Below, in pieces: positions 27,400 to 37,089 of a DNA stretch of 64,000 bases. Both the position numbers and the translations under genes were made by a program. Under the pieces are notes generated by a model that was not told the origin of the DNA, ran no database searches, and saw only the letters and a program-made list of their open reading frames with translations. Position 1 is the stretch's first letter; each line of letters begins with the position of its first letter. This stretch comes from JAMXLO01 sp963719805 (GTDB lineage: Bacteria > Pseudomonadota > Alphaproteobacteria > Acetobacterales > Acetobacteraceae): contig CAVRDF010000010.1 of NCBI GenBank assembly GCA_963719805.1, positions 1 through 64,000 of the forward strand. Reading direction: 5' to 3'.

Positions 27400-28647
27400 T
27401 TACGCCATCGCTTGCAGAGCAGCTGCCGCCGCATCGGATCCGCGCAAGATCTCGATCAGCCTTACCCTGGTCACACGCGCCTGGATATCTTCGCCGCTGC
27501 GCGGACGCAGAGCCTGCGCAGCACTGCCCAACTGCCGATCATAGAATTCGGTGCCGCCAATCTTTTTTGCCACGGCTTCGTATCGCCGCAGGGCGCGTGC
27601 GGTGTCCTCGAAGCCCTCGACCGATTTCGAGTCAGCAGTGGCGATGCTCGAACAGGGCTCCAACAACTGGCTTGCTACCTCTGCCGAAAAGCTGTTGCGG
27701 CACGCGGTGTCGACGGCCTGACGTGCCTGCTCAATTCTGTTCCGGCGTCCGGGTTTGTCTGAAGAACTGGCGACCAGATTCTCCAGGATGAGCGCAGCGC
27801 GCCGTATTTCGTCCGTCGCCGTGGCAAGTCCAGCCCCATAGGCGGGCGACTGCTCGATGCCGGACAGGGTATATTCCACCGCTTTGTCGGCGGCCGCGAC
27901 GATCGAAGCGTTGTTGCGCGAACCAGCGAACTCATCCATTGCCCTGACGAAAACCCGTGTGCGTGGCAGCCATCCCAGACCCATCGCAATGAACATCGCG
28001 GCGACCTGCGCACCGGCGGGCGCTACTGCCTGCAACATCGCAATCAGATCGCTCGGTTCCGGGTCGATACCGGCGTTTGCATCAATCGCTATCTTGAGCA
28101 GCGGCGCCGCCTGAGGGAACAGCGTCTGCAATGCGGTGCTCAATGCAGCGTAGTCGCGATCTCGCAGACCGGTCTCGCTGGTCCATTGCGCTGGCATTTT
28201 CGAACCGCGAAGGATTTCCGCCGCCGCCGACCACTGTGGCCGGCCGCGCGACACAATGGATGGCAAATCGTCGGCGGTGATATCGGGCAAGCAGACATTG
28301 CCCGCGTCTGTTTCCCTTGCGATTCCCGCCTCGACCTGCCGTGCAATGGGTGGAATCGCGCTTCTGGGGACCGCGGGGGTATCCGGATTCCATTTGGCTG
28401 GATCGACGATTAACGGATTGAATGGCGTAAAGAGCAGCCGCGCGAAGTTGAGCTTGCGCTTCGGCTTCAGCCTGGCCAGACGCATCCGGAGAGGCGCGAT
28501 CAGGTGGTCCGCGTCGCCCCGCAGTGCAAGGCGATCGACGAGTTCCAGTACGCGGTGGATTTTATCATCCTCCGCGGTGGTGAGTTCGCTTTTCAACTGG
28601 CGAAGCGTCGGACCGCTCAATTTCGAACTGTTCGGATCGGAGCCCAT
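27400..28647 (-). CDS. Unrecognised 415-residue helical protein (first partner of a gene pair)
   Basis: I do not recognise this protein. From the ATG at 28647 (GGAAGG about eight bases upstream) it is 415 residues, mostly predicted helix by eye, without signal peptide or membrane segment, and rich in Ala, Arg, Asp and Glu. The middle holds long helical stretches such as LSTALQTLFPQAAPLLKIAI and VAAMFIAMGLGWL. It starts 22 bases after the stop of its upstream partner at 28670-29791. Neither has a recognisable nucleotide-binding or catalytic motif. A longer frame to 28797 would overlap the partner and has a low-complexity extension, so I reject that start. Function unknown. Confidence 0.6.
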   Translation of the reverse strand: MGSDPNSSKLSGPTLRQLKSELTTAEDDKIHRVLELVDRLALRGDADHLIAPLRMRLARLKPKRKLNFARLLFTPFNPLIVDPAKWNPDTPAVPRSAIPPIARQVEAGIARETDAGNVCLPDITADDLPSIVSRGRPQWSAAAEILRGSKMPAQWTSETGLRDRDYAALSTALQTLFPQAAPLLKIAIDANAGIDPEPSDLIAMLQAVAPAGAQVAAMFIAMGLGWLPRTRVFVRAMDEFAGSRNNASIVAAADKAVEYTLSGIEQSPAYGAGLATATDEIRRAALILENLVASSSDKPGRRNRIEQARQAVDTACRNSFSAEVASQLLEPCSSIATADSKSVEGFEDTARALRRYEAVAKKIGGTEFYDRQLGSAAQALRPRSGEDIQARVTRVRLIEILRGSDAAAAALQAMA

Positions 28648-28669
28648 TCCAGCGCCTTCCAAAGAATCG

Positions 28670-29791
28670 TTAGAGCGATTGTTCGAGCAGGGACTCGTTG
28701 CGCGCGACCAGATCGGCAATGGTGACCCCCGTCCGCCAATCCTCCAACAAGCGAACGACCGACCGCCGGTATTGCGGAATGTCGATCTGATAGCCAACGC
28801 GGTGACTCAACCACGCTTCGGCTTCACGTGGGATGACCGGAACCAGAGCGGCCATTTCGCCAAGCGCGTTGTCTGGATTGCCAGAGGAACGCCATAGCGC
28901 GCAAATGCGATTCCATCCGTCCAGAAGCCAGTCCGGCCGCGCCAGCAAAAGCATTATTGGTGCGGGATCAATAACCCAGTCGCGCAGGAGAGTGCGGATG
29001 TTATCCGCCAATGCCCTGCCGTCGGCCAAGGTCGATGTTGTCAGCAAGATGGTGAGGTCCGCCGCCGACGCTATCAACTGAGCCTGAGCCGCCATTGTGT
29101 CCGAAGCGATGTCTGAGTACTTCAGCACTTCCAGCCTGACGCTCGTGAGCGTTTGCAGTTCCTGCGGAATTCTTGAGCAGTGCTGGATCCCGATGCTTTG
29201 AAATACGTTGGCCAATTGCTCGAGGGCGGCGACAGCGCCATCGTGGGTGAAGCCCAATTTAGTGGCCACTCGTCCGACAGCGCGCCTGCCGCGAACTTCC
29301 AGGTCGATGGGACGGGCCTTTTCCGGAGGGACGGGCTCCTCGCCGCTTGGCTCGGTCTGGCGCACCAATCGGATGAGCAGGTCAAAGTTCGCCTGCAATT
29401 TGGCAAATTCCTCGCTTTGCCTGGCCTGTTCCGCCGCTGCGAGTGCGCCGCGGCCGGCTAGGCCTTCGCCGGCAACGTCGCGGGATATCTGCCGGATGGC
29501 GCTCGGCGTCACGCCGCGAATTCGGGTGATGGCATCCGCGAGCCGGCGATCGCTGACGGTAAGGGAGCAAAAGTCCTGAACATTTCCGAGGGGTACAACG
29601 TAGACACCGCGCCCGCCGGAAGGATTTGGAATGATGAGTTCCAGCGGCTTTCGCTCACCGGGTCGCACACGCGCCCCGTTCAGCTGAGGCGTGGTGAACG
29701 GGACCGCGACGCCGCGCTCAAGGAAGGTGGTCGGGAGGAATGACTCGATCAGATTGGGCGACTGTCCGGGAACGGCCTGAGTTGTACTCAT
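28670..29791 (-). CDS. Unrecognised 373-residue protein (second partner of a gene pair)
   Basis: A soluble protein of unknown family. The first 80 residues look like a compact beta-rich domain (VRPGERKPLELIIPNPSGGRG then VYVVPLGNVQDF); a helical, glutamine/alanine-rich region (about 110-160, LAAAEQARQSEEFAKLQANF) may be a coiled coil; the last 200 residues are mixed helix, ending in a WRTGVTIADLVARNE segment. No signal peptide, metal cluster or P-loop. It is the first gene of the pair and is divergent from the chemoreceptor gene, with a 263-base gap between. Two genes of unknown type this large, side by side, suggest a joint function. Confidence 0.6.
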   Translation of the reverse strand: MSTTQAVPGQSPNLIESFLPTTFLERGVAVPFTTPQLNGARVRPGERKPLELIIPNPSGGRGVYVVPLGNVQDFCSLTVSDRRLADAITRIRGVTPSAIRQISRDVAGEGLAGRGALAAAEQARQSEEFAKLQANFDLLIRLVRQTEPSGEEPVPPEKARPIDLEVRGRRAVGRVATKLGFTHDGAVAALEQLANVFQSIGIQHCSRIPQELQTLTSVRLEVLKYSDIASDTMAAQAQLIASAADLTILLTTSTLADGRALADNIRTLLRDWVIDPAPIMLLLARPDWLLDGWNRICALWRSSGNPDNALGEMAALVPVIPREAEAWLSHRVGYQIDIPQYRRSVVRLLEDWRTGVTIADLVARNESLLEQSL

Positions 29792-30054
29792 GTGCTACCA
29801 AGGGGTGCCCACACGTCCGATTTGCCACAAAATGATCAAGGCTTCCCTACTTTTGCATTCCGTGCGTTTGCCTCCTCACAGGCCGCCGCGGCAGTGCGAG
29901 CGATAACCTCTGGCCTCGCGCAATCCAGGGCACGGATACTTCTTCTTAACAGGCCGCGAATAGAACGGTGGCAGCCTTTTCCCTGGCCCCGGCCGGGGCA
30001 GGCGGTGCGGCCTGCTGGGACATCTGCGTCGTCAAGGTTCGCGGAGCCAAACTC

Positions 30055-32091
30055 ATGAAGATTTCGCTCGCGTCGATACGGTCGAAAGTCACAGTTGGCG
30101 TCATGCTGATTATGGCTCTGGTCCTGGGTGGAACCGCGCTGACGTTTCTTTCCGTCCAGCAACAACAATTCGCGCTCGGTGACGTTCACCAGGCAGCGGA
30201 CATAGTCGCTGTCCGGACTATCGCATTGATGGGCGCCGCGAAGAATGTGCAACTGGATGTCGTGCAAATCCAGCAATTCCTGTCCGACATATCAGCTACG
30301 CGTGGTCAGGACGGATTGAACGATGGTCTTGAGAAGGCAGGGAAATTCGCTGCGAAGCTTGATCAGGATATCGGCGCGGCAGCAAATGTCGCAAAAGCTC
30401 TTGACCGGCCGGACATAGCGAAACTCCTGTCCGAGACGAAGCTTGCCTTCGAACCCTATTACCAGACCGGCAAGCGAATGGCTCAAGCCTACATCGAGAA
30501 GGGGCCGGCCGGGGGCAACTCGATCATGCCGGAGTTCGACAAGTCGTCGGAAACCTTGCAAGCCAAGATGGACGACTTGTTGGCCATAGCGAATAGCGTT
30601 GTCGACGATACCACCAGACAATTGCGCACGACGATTGGGTCGATCGAGTCCCAAGGCGACCGGCTTGTGGTGATGACAGGTGTTCTCGGTGTCCTTGGCA
30701 CCCTTGCCGCCGCTGCAATCGGCGCTCTGGCCATCATTTATATCGTCCGGCCGGTGGGTCGTATGACCGGTGCGATGCATGAGCTGGCGGAGGGCAATCT
30801 CGAAGTGCAGGTATTCGGACAACACCGGCGGGACGAGATCGGCACGATGGCCGCCGCCGTCCTGGTGTTCCGCGATCATATGCGGACCGAAAGCCGCCTC
30901 GCCGCCGAACGGGCCGAGGATCGAAAGAAAGCGGAAGCCGCGAAGCACGCGGCTCTATTGGCTATGGCAGACAAGATCGAGGCTGATACGACAACAGCGC
31001 TGCACGAAGTCGATGTCCGCACCAGCGCGATGACCACAACCGCCGACGAGATGGGCGCCTCCGCCGTTCGCACCGGAAGTGCCGCCGAGAGCGCGGCATC
31101 CGCCGCAACGCAGGCGCTGGCAAATGCGCAGACCGTGGCAAGTGCTGCCGAGGAACTGAGTGCCTCGATCCGAGAGATCGGCGCGCAGGTCGCCCAGTCG
31201 ACCGAGGTGGTTGGCCGTGCCGTTGCGGCAGGCCACGAGACAAGAACGCGCATCGAGGCATTGAACGAGCAGGTCGGGCGTATCAGTGCTGTGGCGGACA
31301 TCATCAGCGACATTGCGGCCAAGACAAACCTGCTCGCGCTCAACGCCACGATTGAGGCAGCGCGTGCCGGCGCTGCCGGCAAGGGATTCGCTGTCGTCGC
31401 CTCTGAGGTGAAGCAGCTTGCGACCCAGACCGCCCGCTCCACCGACGAGATCGCGCAACATATCGATCAGGTACGGACTGCGACCGGAGCGTCGGTAAAC
31501 GCCGTAGCGCAGATCGAGAAGACGATCGGCGAGGTGAACGCGATCGCTGGTTCCATCGCCGCCGCAGTGGAGGAACAACAAGCGGCAACGGCCGAGATCG
31601 CCCGCAATGTGACGGAGACAGCATCCGCGGCCAATGAGATGACCCAGCGGACGCAGGACGTTTCGGCCGAGGCGACGCAGACCGGCAAGCAGGCCGCCGA
31701 GGTAAGGGAAGGCGCAACGGCGTTGGACACCGCAGTCAGTGAACTGCGCCGTTCTGTCATTCGTGTTGTACGTACCTCCACATCAGAGGTGGACCGCCAA
31801 CTCGCCGAACGGCATCCGGTCGATATCCCATGCCGGCTGTCTATTGGCGGCGTCTGGTCCACCGCGAAGGTGGCTGACCTGTCCGAGCGTGGTGCGATGG
31901 TGCGCGGTGCCGCGGAAGCCTCGGCGGGAACCAGAGGGACACTGGCGATGGAAGGAGTCGATATCGCGGTGCCATTCAGCGTGCGTGCGGTCGGGAAGGA
32001 CACGCTGCACGTAGAGTTCGAGCTGGATGCAGCATCCGCCGGCAAGGTCCGCGCGTTTGTCGAGCGGATATCGTCGCGCCGGGCAGCGTAG
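30055..32091 (+). CDS. Methyl-accepting chemotaxis protein with C-terminal PilZ domain
   Basis: A 678-residue chemoreceptor. Transmembrane helix 1 (about 14-35), a periplasmic four-helix-like region (about 36-200), helix 2 (about 205-228), a HAMP domain, then the signalling hairpin with TNLLALNATIEAARAG and KGFAVVASEVKQLA. The last hundred residues are a PilZ-like domain with RQLAER followed by DLSERG, the RxxxR and (D/N)xSxxG pattern that binds cyclic di-GMP. It would sense a periplasmic signal and signal to CheA/CheW, with possible c-di-GMP input. I chose the ATG at 30055 (MKISLAS); an upstream in-frame start adds 29 low-complexity residues. No other chemotaxis genes are next to it. Confidence 0.9.
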   Translation: MKISLASIRSKVTVGVMLIMALVLGGTALTFLSVQQQQFALGDVHQAADIVAVRTIALMGAAKNVQLDVVQIQQFLSDISATRGQDGLNDGLEKAGKFAAKLDQDIGAAANVAKALDRPDIAKLLSETKLAFEPYYQTGKRMAQAYIEKGPAGGNSIMPEFDKSSETLQAKMDDLLAIANSVVDDTTRQLRTTIGSIESQGDRLVVMTGVLGVLGTLAAAAIGALAIIYIVRPVGRMTGAMHELAEGNLEVQVFGQHRRDEIGTMAAAVLVFRDHMRTESRLAAERAEDRKKAEAAKHAALLAMADKIEADTTTALHEVDVRTSAMTTTADEMGASAVRTGSAAESAASAATQALANAQTVASAAEELSASIREIGAQVAQSTEVVGRAVAAGHETRTRIEALNEQVGRISAVADIISDIAAKTNLLALNATIEAARAGAAGKGFAVVASEVKQLATQTARSTDEIAQHIDQVRTATGASVNAVAQIEKTIGEVNAIAGSIAAAVEEQQAATAEIARNVTETASAANEMTQRTQDVSAEATQTGKQAAEVREGATALDTAVSELRRSVIRVVRTSTSEVDRQLAERHPVDIPCRLSIGGVWSTAKVADLSERGAMVRGAAEASAGTRGTLAMEGVDIAVPFSVRAVGKDTLHVEFELDAASAGKVRAFVERISSRRAA

Positions 32092-32289
32092 ATCGGATAC
32101 GCAGCCCGCACGGGGCGCCTCCCGTTCGCCCGGACTTCGTCCTGCATAAGCCTTTGAAAACGCCGCAATTGAGAAAAATTCGGAAACCTTTGGAACCGCC
32201 ACATAGCGCGGCACCGCAACTGTGTGTCTCGTCCCGGCAATTGTGCGGCAAGGCAAGAACGGCCGCAGGCAACGGGGAGGAGGCAGGCC

Positions 32290-33153
32290 ATGCAAAAGTG
32301 GAGCAACCGGTCTAGGTCACAGCGTATCTGCTGGATCTGCGTCAGGTTACTCATTGCCGGAGCGAGCGTCCCGGCTCCGGCCGCAGCCAATGCGGTCTTC
32401 ACGTGGGACCCGGCGGGCGTGTCATCGTCACTGGGCGGCGCATTCACGGCGAATGCCATCCAGGGGACGCATAACCTGTACGACGTTGGCTCGCTGATAA
32501 ACACCTACACGGTGAATTTCCTTGAGCAGATCAACGGGTTCACGCTCAACGGCGCCCCGGTCGCCACGCCTGGCCTTAATGGCACGCCGGGCGCCGCAGC
32601 TTCGTATGGTCTGTATTTGACCATGCAGACGCAGACCCGCTTTATCGGGCCGCCAAACACCTATCAGTACCTCAGCGGGAACGTGGCGCTGATGCTGGAT
32701 CCCGGTGACAACAATGGGGCGGCAAGCGCAACGCTGACAGGACTGACGTTTGCCAATACCGGTCCCACCGGCGCGGCGGATGACATCACCCTTGCAACCG
32801 GCACTCTGGTTTCCGGCCACTACGTCCTCAACCCGGCGGCAGGCATTCGCAGCATCGGCGACTTCGTTCAGACCTTCCGGCCGGCGGCAGGCGAAGCAGG
32901 GTTCTTCGTCGCGCCGGTTTCGTCAAACGAAATGATTGAGCTGATCGATACAACGTTTCCACAGGATATCGCCATCACTCCCGACCCCAGTGCGAGCGAT
33001 CCCACTCGTTCGATCAGCGTGCTGAATGGCGGTGTGCTCGTCAGCGATCTCAGGGTGCCGGAGCCTGCTTCAATCTTGCTGCTCGGCGTGGGCCTCATGG
33101 GGCTGGCGAGCACCAGACGCCGCCGAAGCTCGCACAGGTATTCGCTTTCCTGA
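32290..33153 (+). CDS. PEP-CTERM protein, possibly flocculation-associated type
   Basis: A 287-residue exported protein. GGGGAGGAGG precedes the ATG at 32290. A signal peptide occupies about 1-35 (hydrophobic RICWICVRLLIAGASV, cleavage near AAANA). The mature part begins NAVFTWDP and resembles PepA-like flocculation proteins (LGGAFTANAIQG, SYGLYLTMQT). The C terminus is PEP-CTERM: VPEPASILLLGVGLMGLAS followed by arginines. The matrix protein would be processed by an exosortase encoded elsewhere. The PepA resemblance is from memory of patterns and is tentative; the sorting tail is clear. Confidence 0.85.
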   Translation: MQKWSNRSRSQRICWICVRLLIAGASVPAPAAANAVFTWDPAGVSSSLGGAFTANAIQGTHNLYDVGSLINTYTVNFLEQINGFTLNGAPVATPGLNGTPGAAASYGLYLTMQTQTRFIGPPNTYQYLSGNVALMLDPGDNNGAASATLTGLTFANTGPTGAADDITLATGTLVSGHYVLNPAAGIRSIGDFVQTFRPAAGEAGFFVAPVSSNEMIELIDTTFPQDIAITPDPSASDPTRSISVLNGGVLVSDLRVPEPASILLLGVGLMGLASTRRRRSSHRYSLS

Positions 33154-33331
33154 TCGCTGTTACCTGCGTTGCCCGAGCAATATGCTCGTTCGAGCCTGCT
33201 CCCCGAAGCAACGGCCGAGGCCTGCTGGAGATGCGGATTGTGAAGCAAAAAACCTGAACGCTGCTTCCGGCTGTATCCCGTGGCGGCGGCACTCATGCTA
33301 AGGGATGTCGGGGTTCAGCGGGCAGGGCATG

Positions 33332-34852
33332 ATGGCAACGAAGCTCACGCGGCGGATGGTGGCGTTCGTGCCATTGCTGATGGCCGCCGCGGCACCGGAT
33401 GCACAGCCTGAGGATGCACTGACGCGGCGACTCGGCGGGCGCTCCTTCGACGAGTTCATCAGTGCAACGTTACGCGATTACTCAGTGCCCGGTGCGGTCG
33501 TGACTATAGCGGATGCGTCTGGGACCGTGTCGGTGAAAGGATATGGCATTCGCCGGGCAAATTCGGCCGATCCGGTTGACGAGAATACGCGGTTTCAAAT
33601 TGCTTCGCTGAGCAAGTTCATCGCCGCCACGGCAATCGCGACACTGGTGGATCGCAGCGTGGTGTCCTGGGATGTGCCGGTGCGGACGTTCTCACCGGAC
33701 ACGATGCTTGCCGAACCTTACGCCACGGACAACGCCTCGCTGCGGGATTATTTGGCACATCGCACGGGGCTGCCAGCCTATGCCGGCGATCTCTTGGCAC
33801 AGCTTGGCTATGATGCCGTGGAGTTGGTTCGCCGTGCCCGCTTTCTGCCGTTCGAGCACAGCTTTCGCGCGGAGTGGGCATATTCGAACTACGGGATTTT
33901 TCTCGGGCAGCAGAGCGCGGCTCATGCCGCAGGCATGACTCCGCCTGAACTGCTATCAAAGGGGATGTTGCAGCCACTTGGCATGATGCGCAGTGGTCCA
34001 ACCCAGGCCGAACTGTTCAAGGACGATAATCGAGCGACCGGACACAACGTGGATGGTTCGATCATGCCCTACGAGAACGTCGACGCCTTCAGCGGCGCCG
34101 GCGCGATTGTGTCCACCGGCGGGGACATCGCGCGCTGGATGCGGATGCTGTTGGCGGAGGGCATGTTCGACGGACAGCAAATTCTGGCGCCGCAAACCGT
34201 CACGCAGATCTTTGCTGCCAGCATGGTGCAAGGCCCCGGCGGCCCACTGCGGGATCCGAATGATTGTGCGGGACTTGGCTGTGAGAGTTATCAATTCCTG
34301 GGCCATCGGGTGATCGAAAAGAACGGCGCGCTCAATGGTGTGCGGACCATCGTGACGCTGATTCCCGAGCAAAAGCTTGGCATTGCGGTGTTTGCCAACA
34401 AGCAGCTTACGGTGTTTCCCGAAGCCGTTCGGGCGGAGTTTCTAGAGCGGATTCTGGGTAGGTCCGGGCGCGATCTGCAGAAGCAAATTCGCGGCGAGCA
34501 GGCAGCATGGAACACGTTGATCGGGATCCCGAAGCCACCTGCGGACGCCAAGCCATTGCAGCGCGCTCTGAACGCTTTCACTGGACGCTTCGTCAATCCG
34601 TATTACGGATCGCTCCAGGTGGTCCCAGAGGGTGGCTCACTGTTTGTGCGGATCGGCGAGCACAATTATCCAGCGCGCCTGACGCATTGGTCCGACGACA
34701 CCTTCCTGCTGACATTCGACAACCCGGATATAGCGCCTGGGCTGCTGACATTCCGGTTCGACGCCGCCGCCGAACGCGCGAATGGTTTCGTCGGAAGCAA
34801 GATCGCCAACGCATTCACGATGGATTATGGGCGCTTCGAGCGCACTGGGTGA
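33332..34852 (+). CDS. Secreted serine hydrolase, class C beta-lactamase family
   Basis: About 506 residues. The first 27 look like a signal peptide (KLTRRMVAFVPLLMAAAAP). The catalytic domain has SLSK (SxxK) in FQIASLSKFIAAT, YSN in WAYSNYGIFLG, and a GAL-containing strand for the KTG motif region. After about residue 400 a separate beta-rich domain follows, as in esterase/peptidase members of this family. An in-frame start at 33305 adds nine residues, but the GGG at its ribosome site is directly against the codon; 33332 has CAGGG a few bases upstream. Substrate unknown, likely a peptide or ester in the periplasm. Confidence 0.85.
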   Translation: MATKLTRRMVAFVPLLMAAAAPDAQPEDALTRRLGGRSFDEFISATLRDYSVPGAVVTIADASGTVSVKGYGIRRANSADPVDENTRFQIASLSKFIAATAIATLVDRSVVSWDVPVRTFSPDTMLAEPYATDNASLRDYLAHRTGLPAYAGDLLAQLGYDAVELVRRARFLPFEHSFRAEWAYSNYGIFLGQQSAAHAAGMTPPELLSKGMLQPLGMMRSGPTQAELFKDDNRATGHNVDGSIMPYENVDAFSGAGAIVSTGGDIARWMRMLLAEGMFDGQQILAPQTVTQIFAASMVQGPGGPLRDPNDCAGLGCESYQFLGHRVIEKNGALNGVRTIVTLIPEQKLGIAVFANKQLTVFPEAVRAEFLERILGRSGRDLQKQIRGEQAAWNTLIGIPKPPADAKPLQRALNAFTGRFVNPYYGSLQVVPEGGSLFVRIGEHNYPARLTHWSDDTFLLTFDNPDIAPGLLTFRFDAAAERANGFVGSKIANAFTMDYGRFERTG

Positions 34853-34965
34853 TTGAGTTCATTGGGGCATAGCCGAACCCACCGCCTCGCCATTGTCTGG
34901 CATTGCGGAGAGGTGCCATCCTGTCTCTCATGAACCAGCCGCATCCGACGACGTCGATCTGACCG

Positions 34966-36420
34966 ATGCCAGACGACCAGAAAATGGCCAGAACAGTGCT
35001 GATCCGCGACGCCGCCTGCGTGCTCGCCGCGCCGGGCAAGGTGCTGAGCGGTCCGCTCGACATCCTGATCAGCGGCGGCCGGATCACCCAGATCGCGCCA
35101 CAAATCGCGCCGCCGCCGGGCGTCGATGTCGTCTCAGGCGTGAACCGTTTGGTCGCGCCGGGTCTGGTCAACGCGCACTGGCATTCGCCGATGCAGCTGT
35201 CGCACGGCACTGCGGATCGGATGAACCACAAGCTGTTCATGTGGGAGAACCAGGTCGATACCGCACGGCGCTCGGCCGAGGAAACCCACATCAGTGCGAC
35301 CATCGGTTGTCTGCAGATGCTGCGCACCGGCACGACTTCAGTGATCGATCACTTCCCGGAGCAGGGGTTTGCGGCCGACGACGTTGGCGTCGCGGTGAAC
35401 GCGTTCGAGCAGAGCGGCATGCGCGCCGTCGTCGCGTTGCGGATCTTCGACGCACCATACGACGACATCCTGCCACCGGTGGACCAGCGATCCGCCGCGC
35501 TGCGGTCAGCACTCGCGGCGGGCAACACGCTCGCGCCGCGGCCATTGGATGAAAGTTTGGCGATCGTGCGGGAGAGTATCGCGCGCTACGATCGGCGCGC
35601 CGGGCGCATCCGCATCTTCCCAGCGCCGTCGAATCCCGTGCGCTGCTCGGACGACTTGCTGGTCGCGGCGCAGGAAATCGCCGCGGCGCACGACACCGGC
35701 GTGCATTGCCACATGCTGGAGACCGAGGCACAGGTCGGCATCGCGCAGGCGCGCTGGGGCACCACGGTCATCGCGCATCTCGCCGAGATCGGCGCATGGA
35801 GCGGGCGGTGGAGCAACGCGCATTGCAGCTGGGTCGGTCAGGCGGACATCGATTTGCTGGCGCAGCATGGTGCAGTCGCGGTGCTCAATCCGGAAAGCAA
35901 CCTCAAGATCGGGTCCGGTGTGCCGCCGATTCCGCACCTGTTGCGGGCCGGTGTGACCTGCGCGCTCGGAACCGACGGCGCCAGCACCAACGACAACCTG
36001 GTGTTGCAGGATGCGATGCAGATCTCGGCCATCCTGCATCGGGCCGGCGAGCCGGACAGGCGGGCGTGGGTGCGTGTCGAGGATGTGCTGGCAATGGCCA
36101 CCACCGGCGGAGCCGCAGCGATGCTGGAGCCTGAACTCGGGACGATCACCGTCGGCGCGAAAGCCGATCTGGTGCTGTACGATCTCGATGAGCCGGTATG
36201 GGTGCCGTTGAACGATCCCGCGCAGCAGCTGGTGTTCGGTGAGCGCGGCGGTGGCGTGAAGACCGTCATCGTGGATGGTCAGGTTGTTCTGCGCGACGGG
36301 CGCGCGGTGTTTATCGATGAGGCGGCGACCATTGCTGCGGCAAAAGATGTGCTGCGCCACGCGCAGGCGCGCAACGGCGATGTGCGGGCGATAGCGGACG
36401 CCATCGCCGCGCTTGCCTAA
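34966..36420 (+). CDS. Amidohydrolase of the Atz/Trz/MtaD deaminase family
   Basis: A 484-residue metal-dependent hydrolase. The HxH metal motif is NAHWHS (His71, His73); GVHCHMLE supplies the third His, IAHLAEI/NAHCSWV the fourth, and LGTDGAS the metal-binding Asp. This order (TIM barrel flanked by a small beta domain that returns near KADLVLYDL) is that of 8-oxoguanine/adenosine/S-adenosylhomocysteine and triazine hydrolases. Its substrate might be an aminated purine-like or triazine-like compound. An alternative ATG lies 18 bases downstream. It is alone in its direction before the CGNR regulator gene. Confidence 0.88.
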   Translation: MPDDQKMARTVLIRDAACVLAAPGKVLSGPLDILISGGRITQIAPQIAPPPGVDVVSGVNRLVAPGLVNAHWHSPMQLSHGTADRMNHKLFMWENQVDTARRSAEETHISATIGCLQMLRTGTTSVIDHFPEQGFAADDVGVAVNAFEQSGMRAVVALRIFDAPYDDILPPVDQRSAALRSALAAGNTLAPRPLDESLAIVRESIARYDRRAGRIRIFPAPSNPVRCSDDLLVAAQEIAAAHDTGVHCHMLETEAQVGIAQARWGTTVIAHLAEIGAWSGRWSNAHCSWVGQADIDLLAQHGAVAVLNPESNLKIGSGVPPIPHLLRAGVTCALGTDGASTNDNLVLQDAMQISAILHRAGEPDRRAWVRVEDVLAMATTGGAAAMLEPELGTITVGAKADLVLYDLDEPVWVPLNDPAQQLVFGERGGGVKTVIVDGQVVLRDGRAVFIDEAATIAAAKDVLRHAQARNGDVRAIADAIAALA

Positions 36421-36441
36421 CGCCGAACCGACACCGTCACG

Positions 36442-37049
36442 CTATCCCTGTTTGCTGCGCCTGGCATAGGCACGGCGCGCTCGTTCGCGATTTCCGCAAA
36501 CCTCGCTTGAACACCAAAGCCGGGTGCGGTTCGGGCTCTCATCGACATAGAACCACCCGCATCCCGTTGCCTGGCAGCAGCCAATCCGTGTTGCATCCGC
36601 AGAGGTCAACACCGCGGTCAGCGACCAAAGGACAGGCCAGAGTGGCGCCTGCAAGTCATCGCCCGGCAGATCGTGCAGGTAGGCACCCTTCTGCCCGAGT
36701 AACTTAGGCTGACGAGGCAGGTGCGAAACCATCGCATTGATGACTGCAAGATCGATCGGTTGGTGCTTCCGCAGCGCATCGGCGGCTTGCCAGGTTTCCG
36801 CCCGCAGTGACAGCGCGTCGGTCATCGCTTTCGCGGCCGCCGCCGGATTAGCACGCGCCCGCGACCTGAGTCCTGCCGCGATCGCCGGCGACATTGTACC
36901 CGTCGAACGCTCCAAGCAACGAAGGACTGATAGTCCGGAATGAGTTCCTGCGGTTCGTCGGAGGTCCGCCAGTCGAGGGTGTTGGCGAAATCCAAACAGA
37001 CGCGCCCGCCAAAGAACTGGGTGGCCGCTCGCACAGGATCTCTTGACAT
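36442..37049 (-). CDS. CGNR zinc-finger (ABATE-domain) regulator, frameshifted
   Basis: A transcription-factor-like protein opposite azlCD. The N-terminal ABATE region begins RAATQFFGGRVCLDFANTLDW; the C-terminal CGNR zinc finger reads CGWFYVD...RLWCSSEVCGNRERA. One base seems missing near 36911-36914 (a GG where GGG would restore frame): FVAW is followed in another frame by ERSTGTMSPAIAAGL and the rest. After correction the product is about 202 residues, typical for the family. As written it is split into a 79-residue stub and a frame lacking the ABATE domain. Start could also be 37061. CGNR proteins are presumed DNA-binding regulators of neighbouring genes. Confidence 0.8.
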
Positions 37050-37071
37050 GGAAACTGCCATCAGGCCTATC

Positions 37072-37089
37072 TAATGGTCATGGCCATTA
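37072..37089 (+). repeat. Inverted repeat overlapping the azlC start
   Basis: TAATGG (37072-37077) and CCATTA (37084-37089) are a perfect 6-bp inverted repeat across the very short divergent gap. It covers the azlC start codon and lies just outside the CGNR gene start. An operator for the CGNR regulator is plausible but unproven. Confidence 0.4.
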
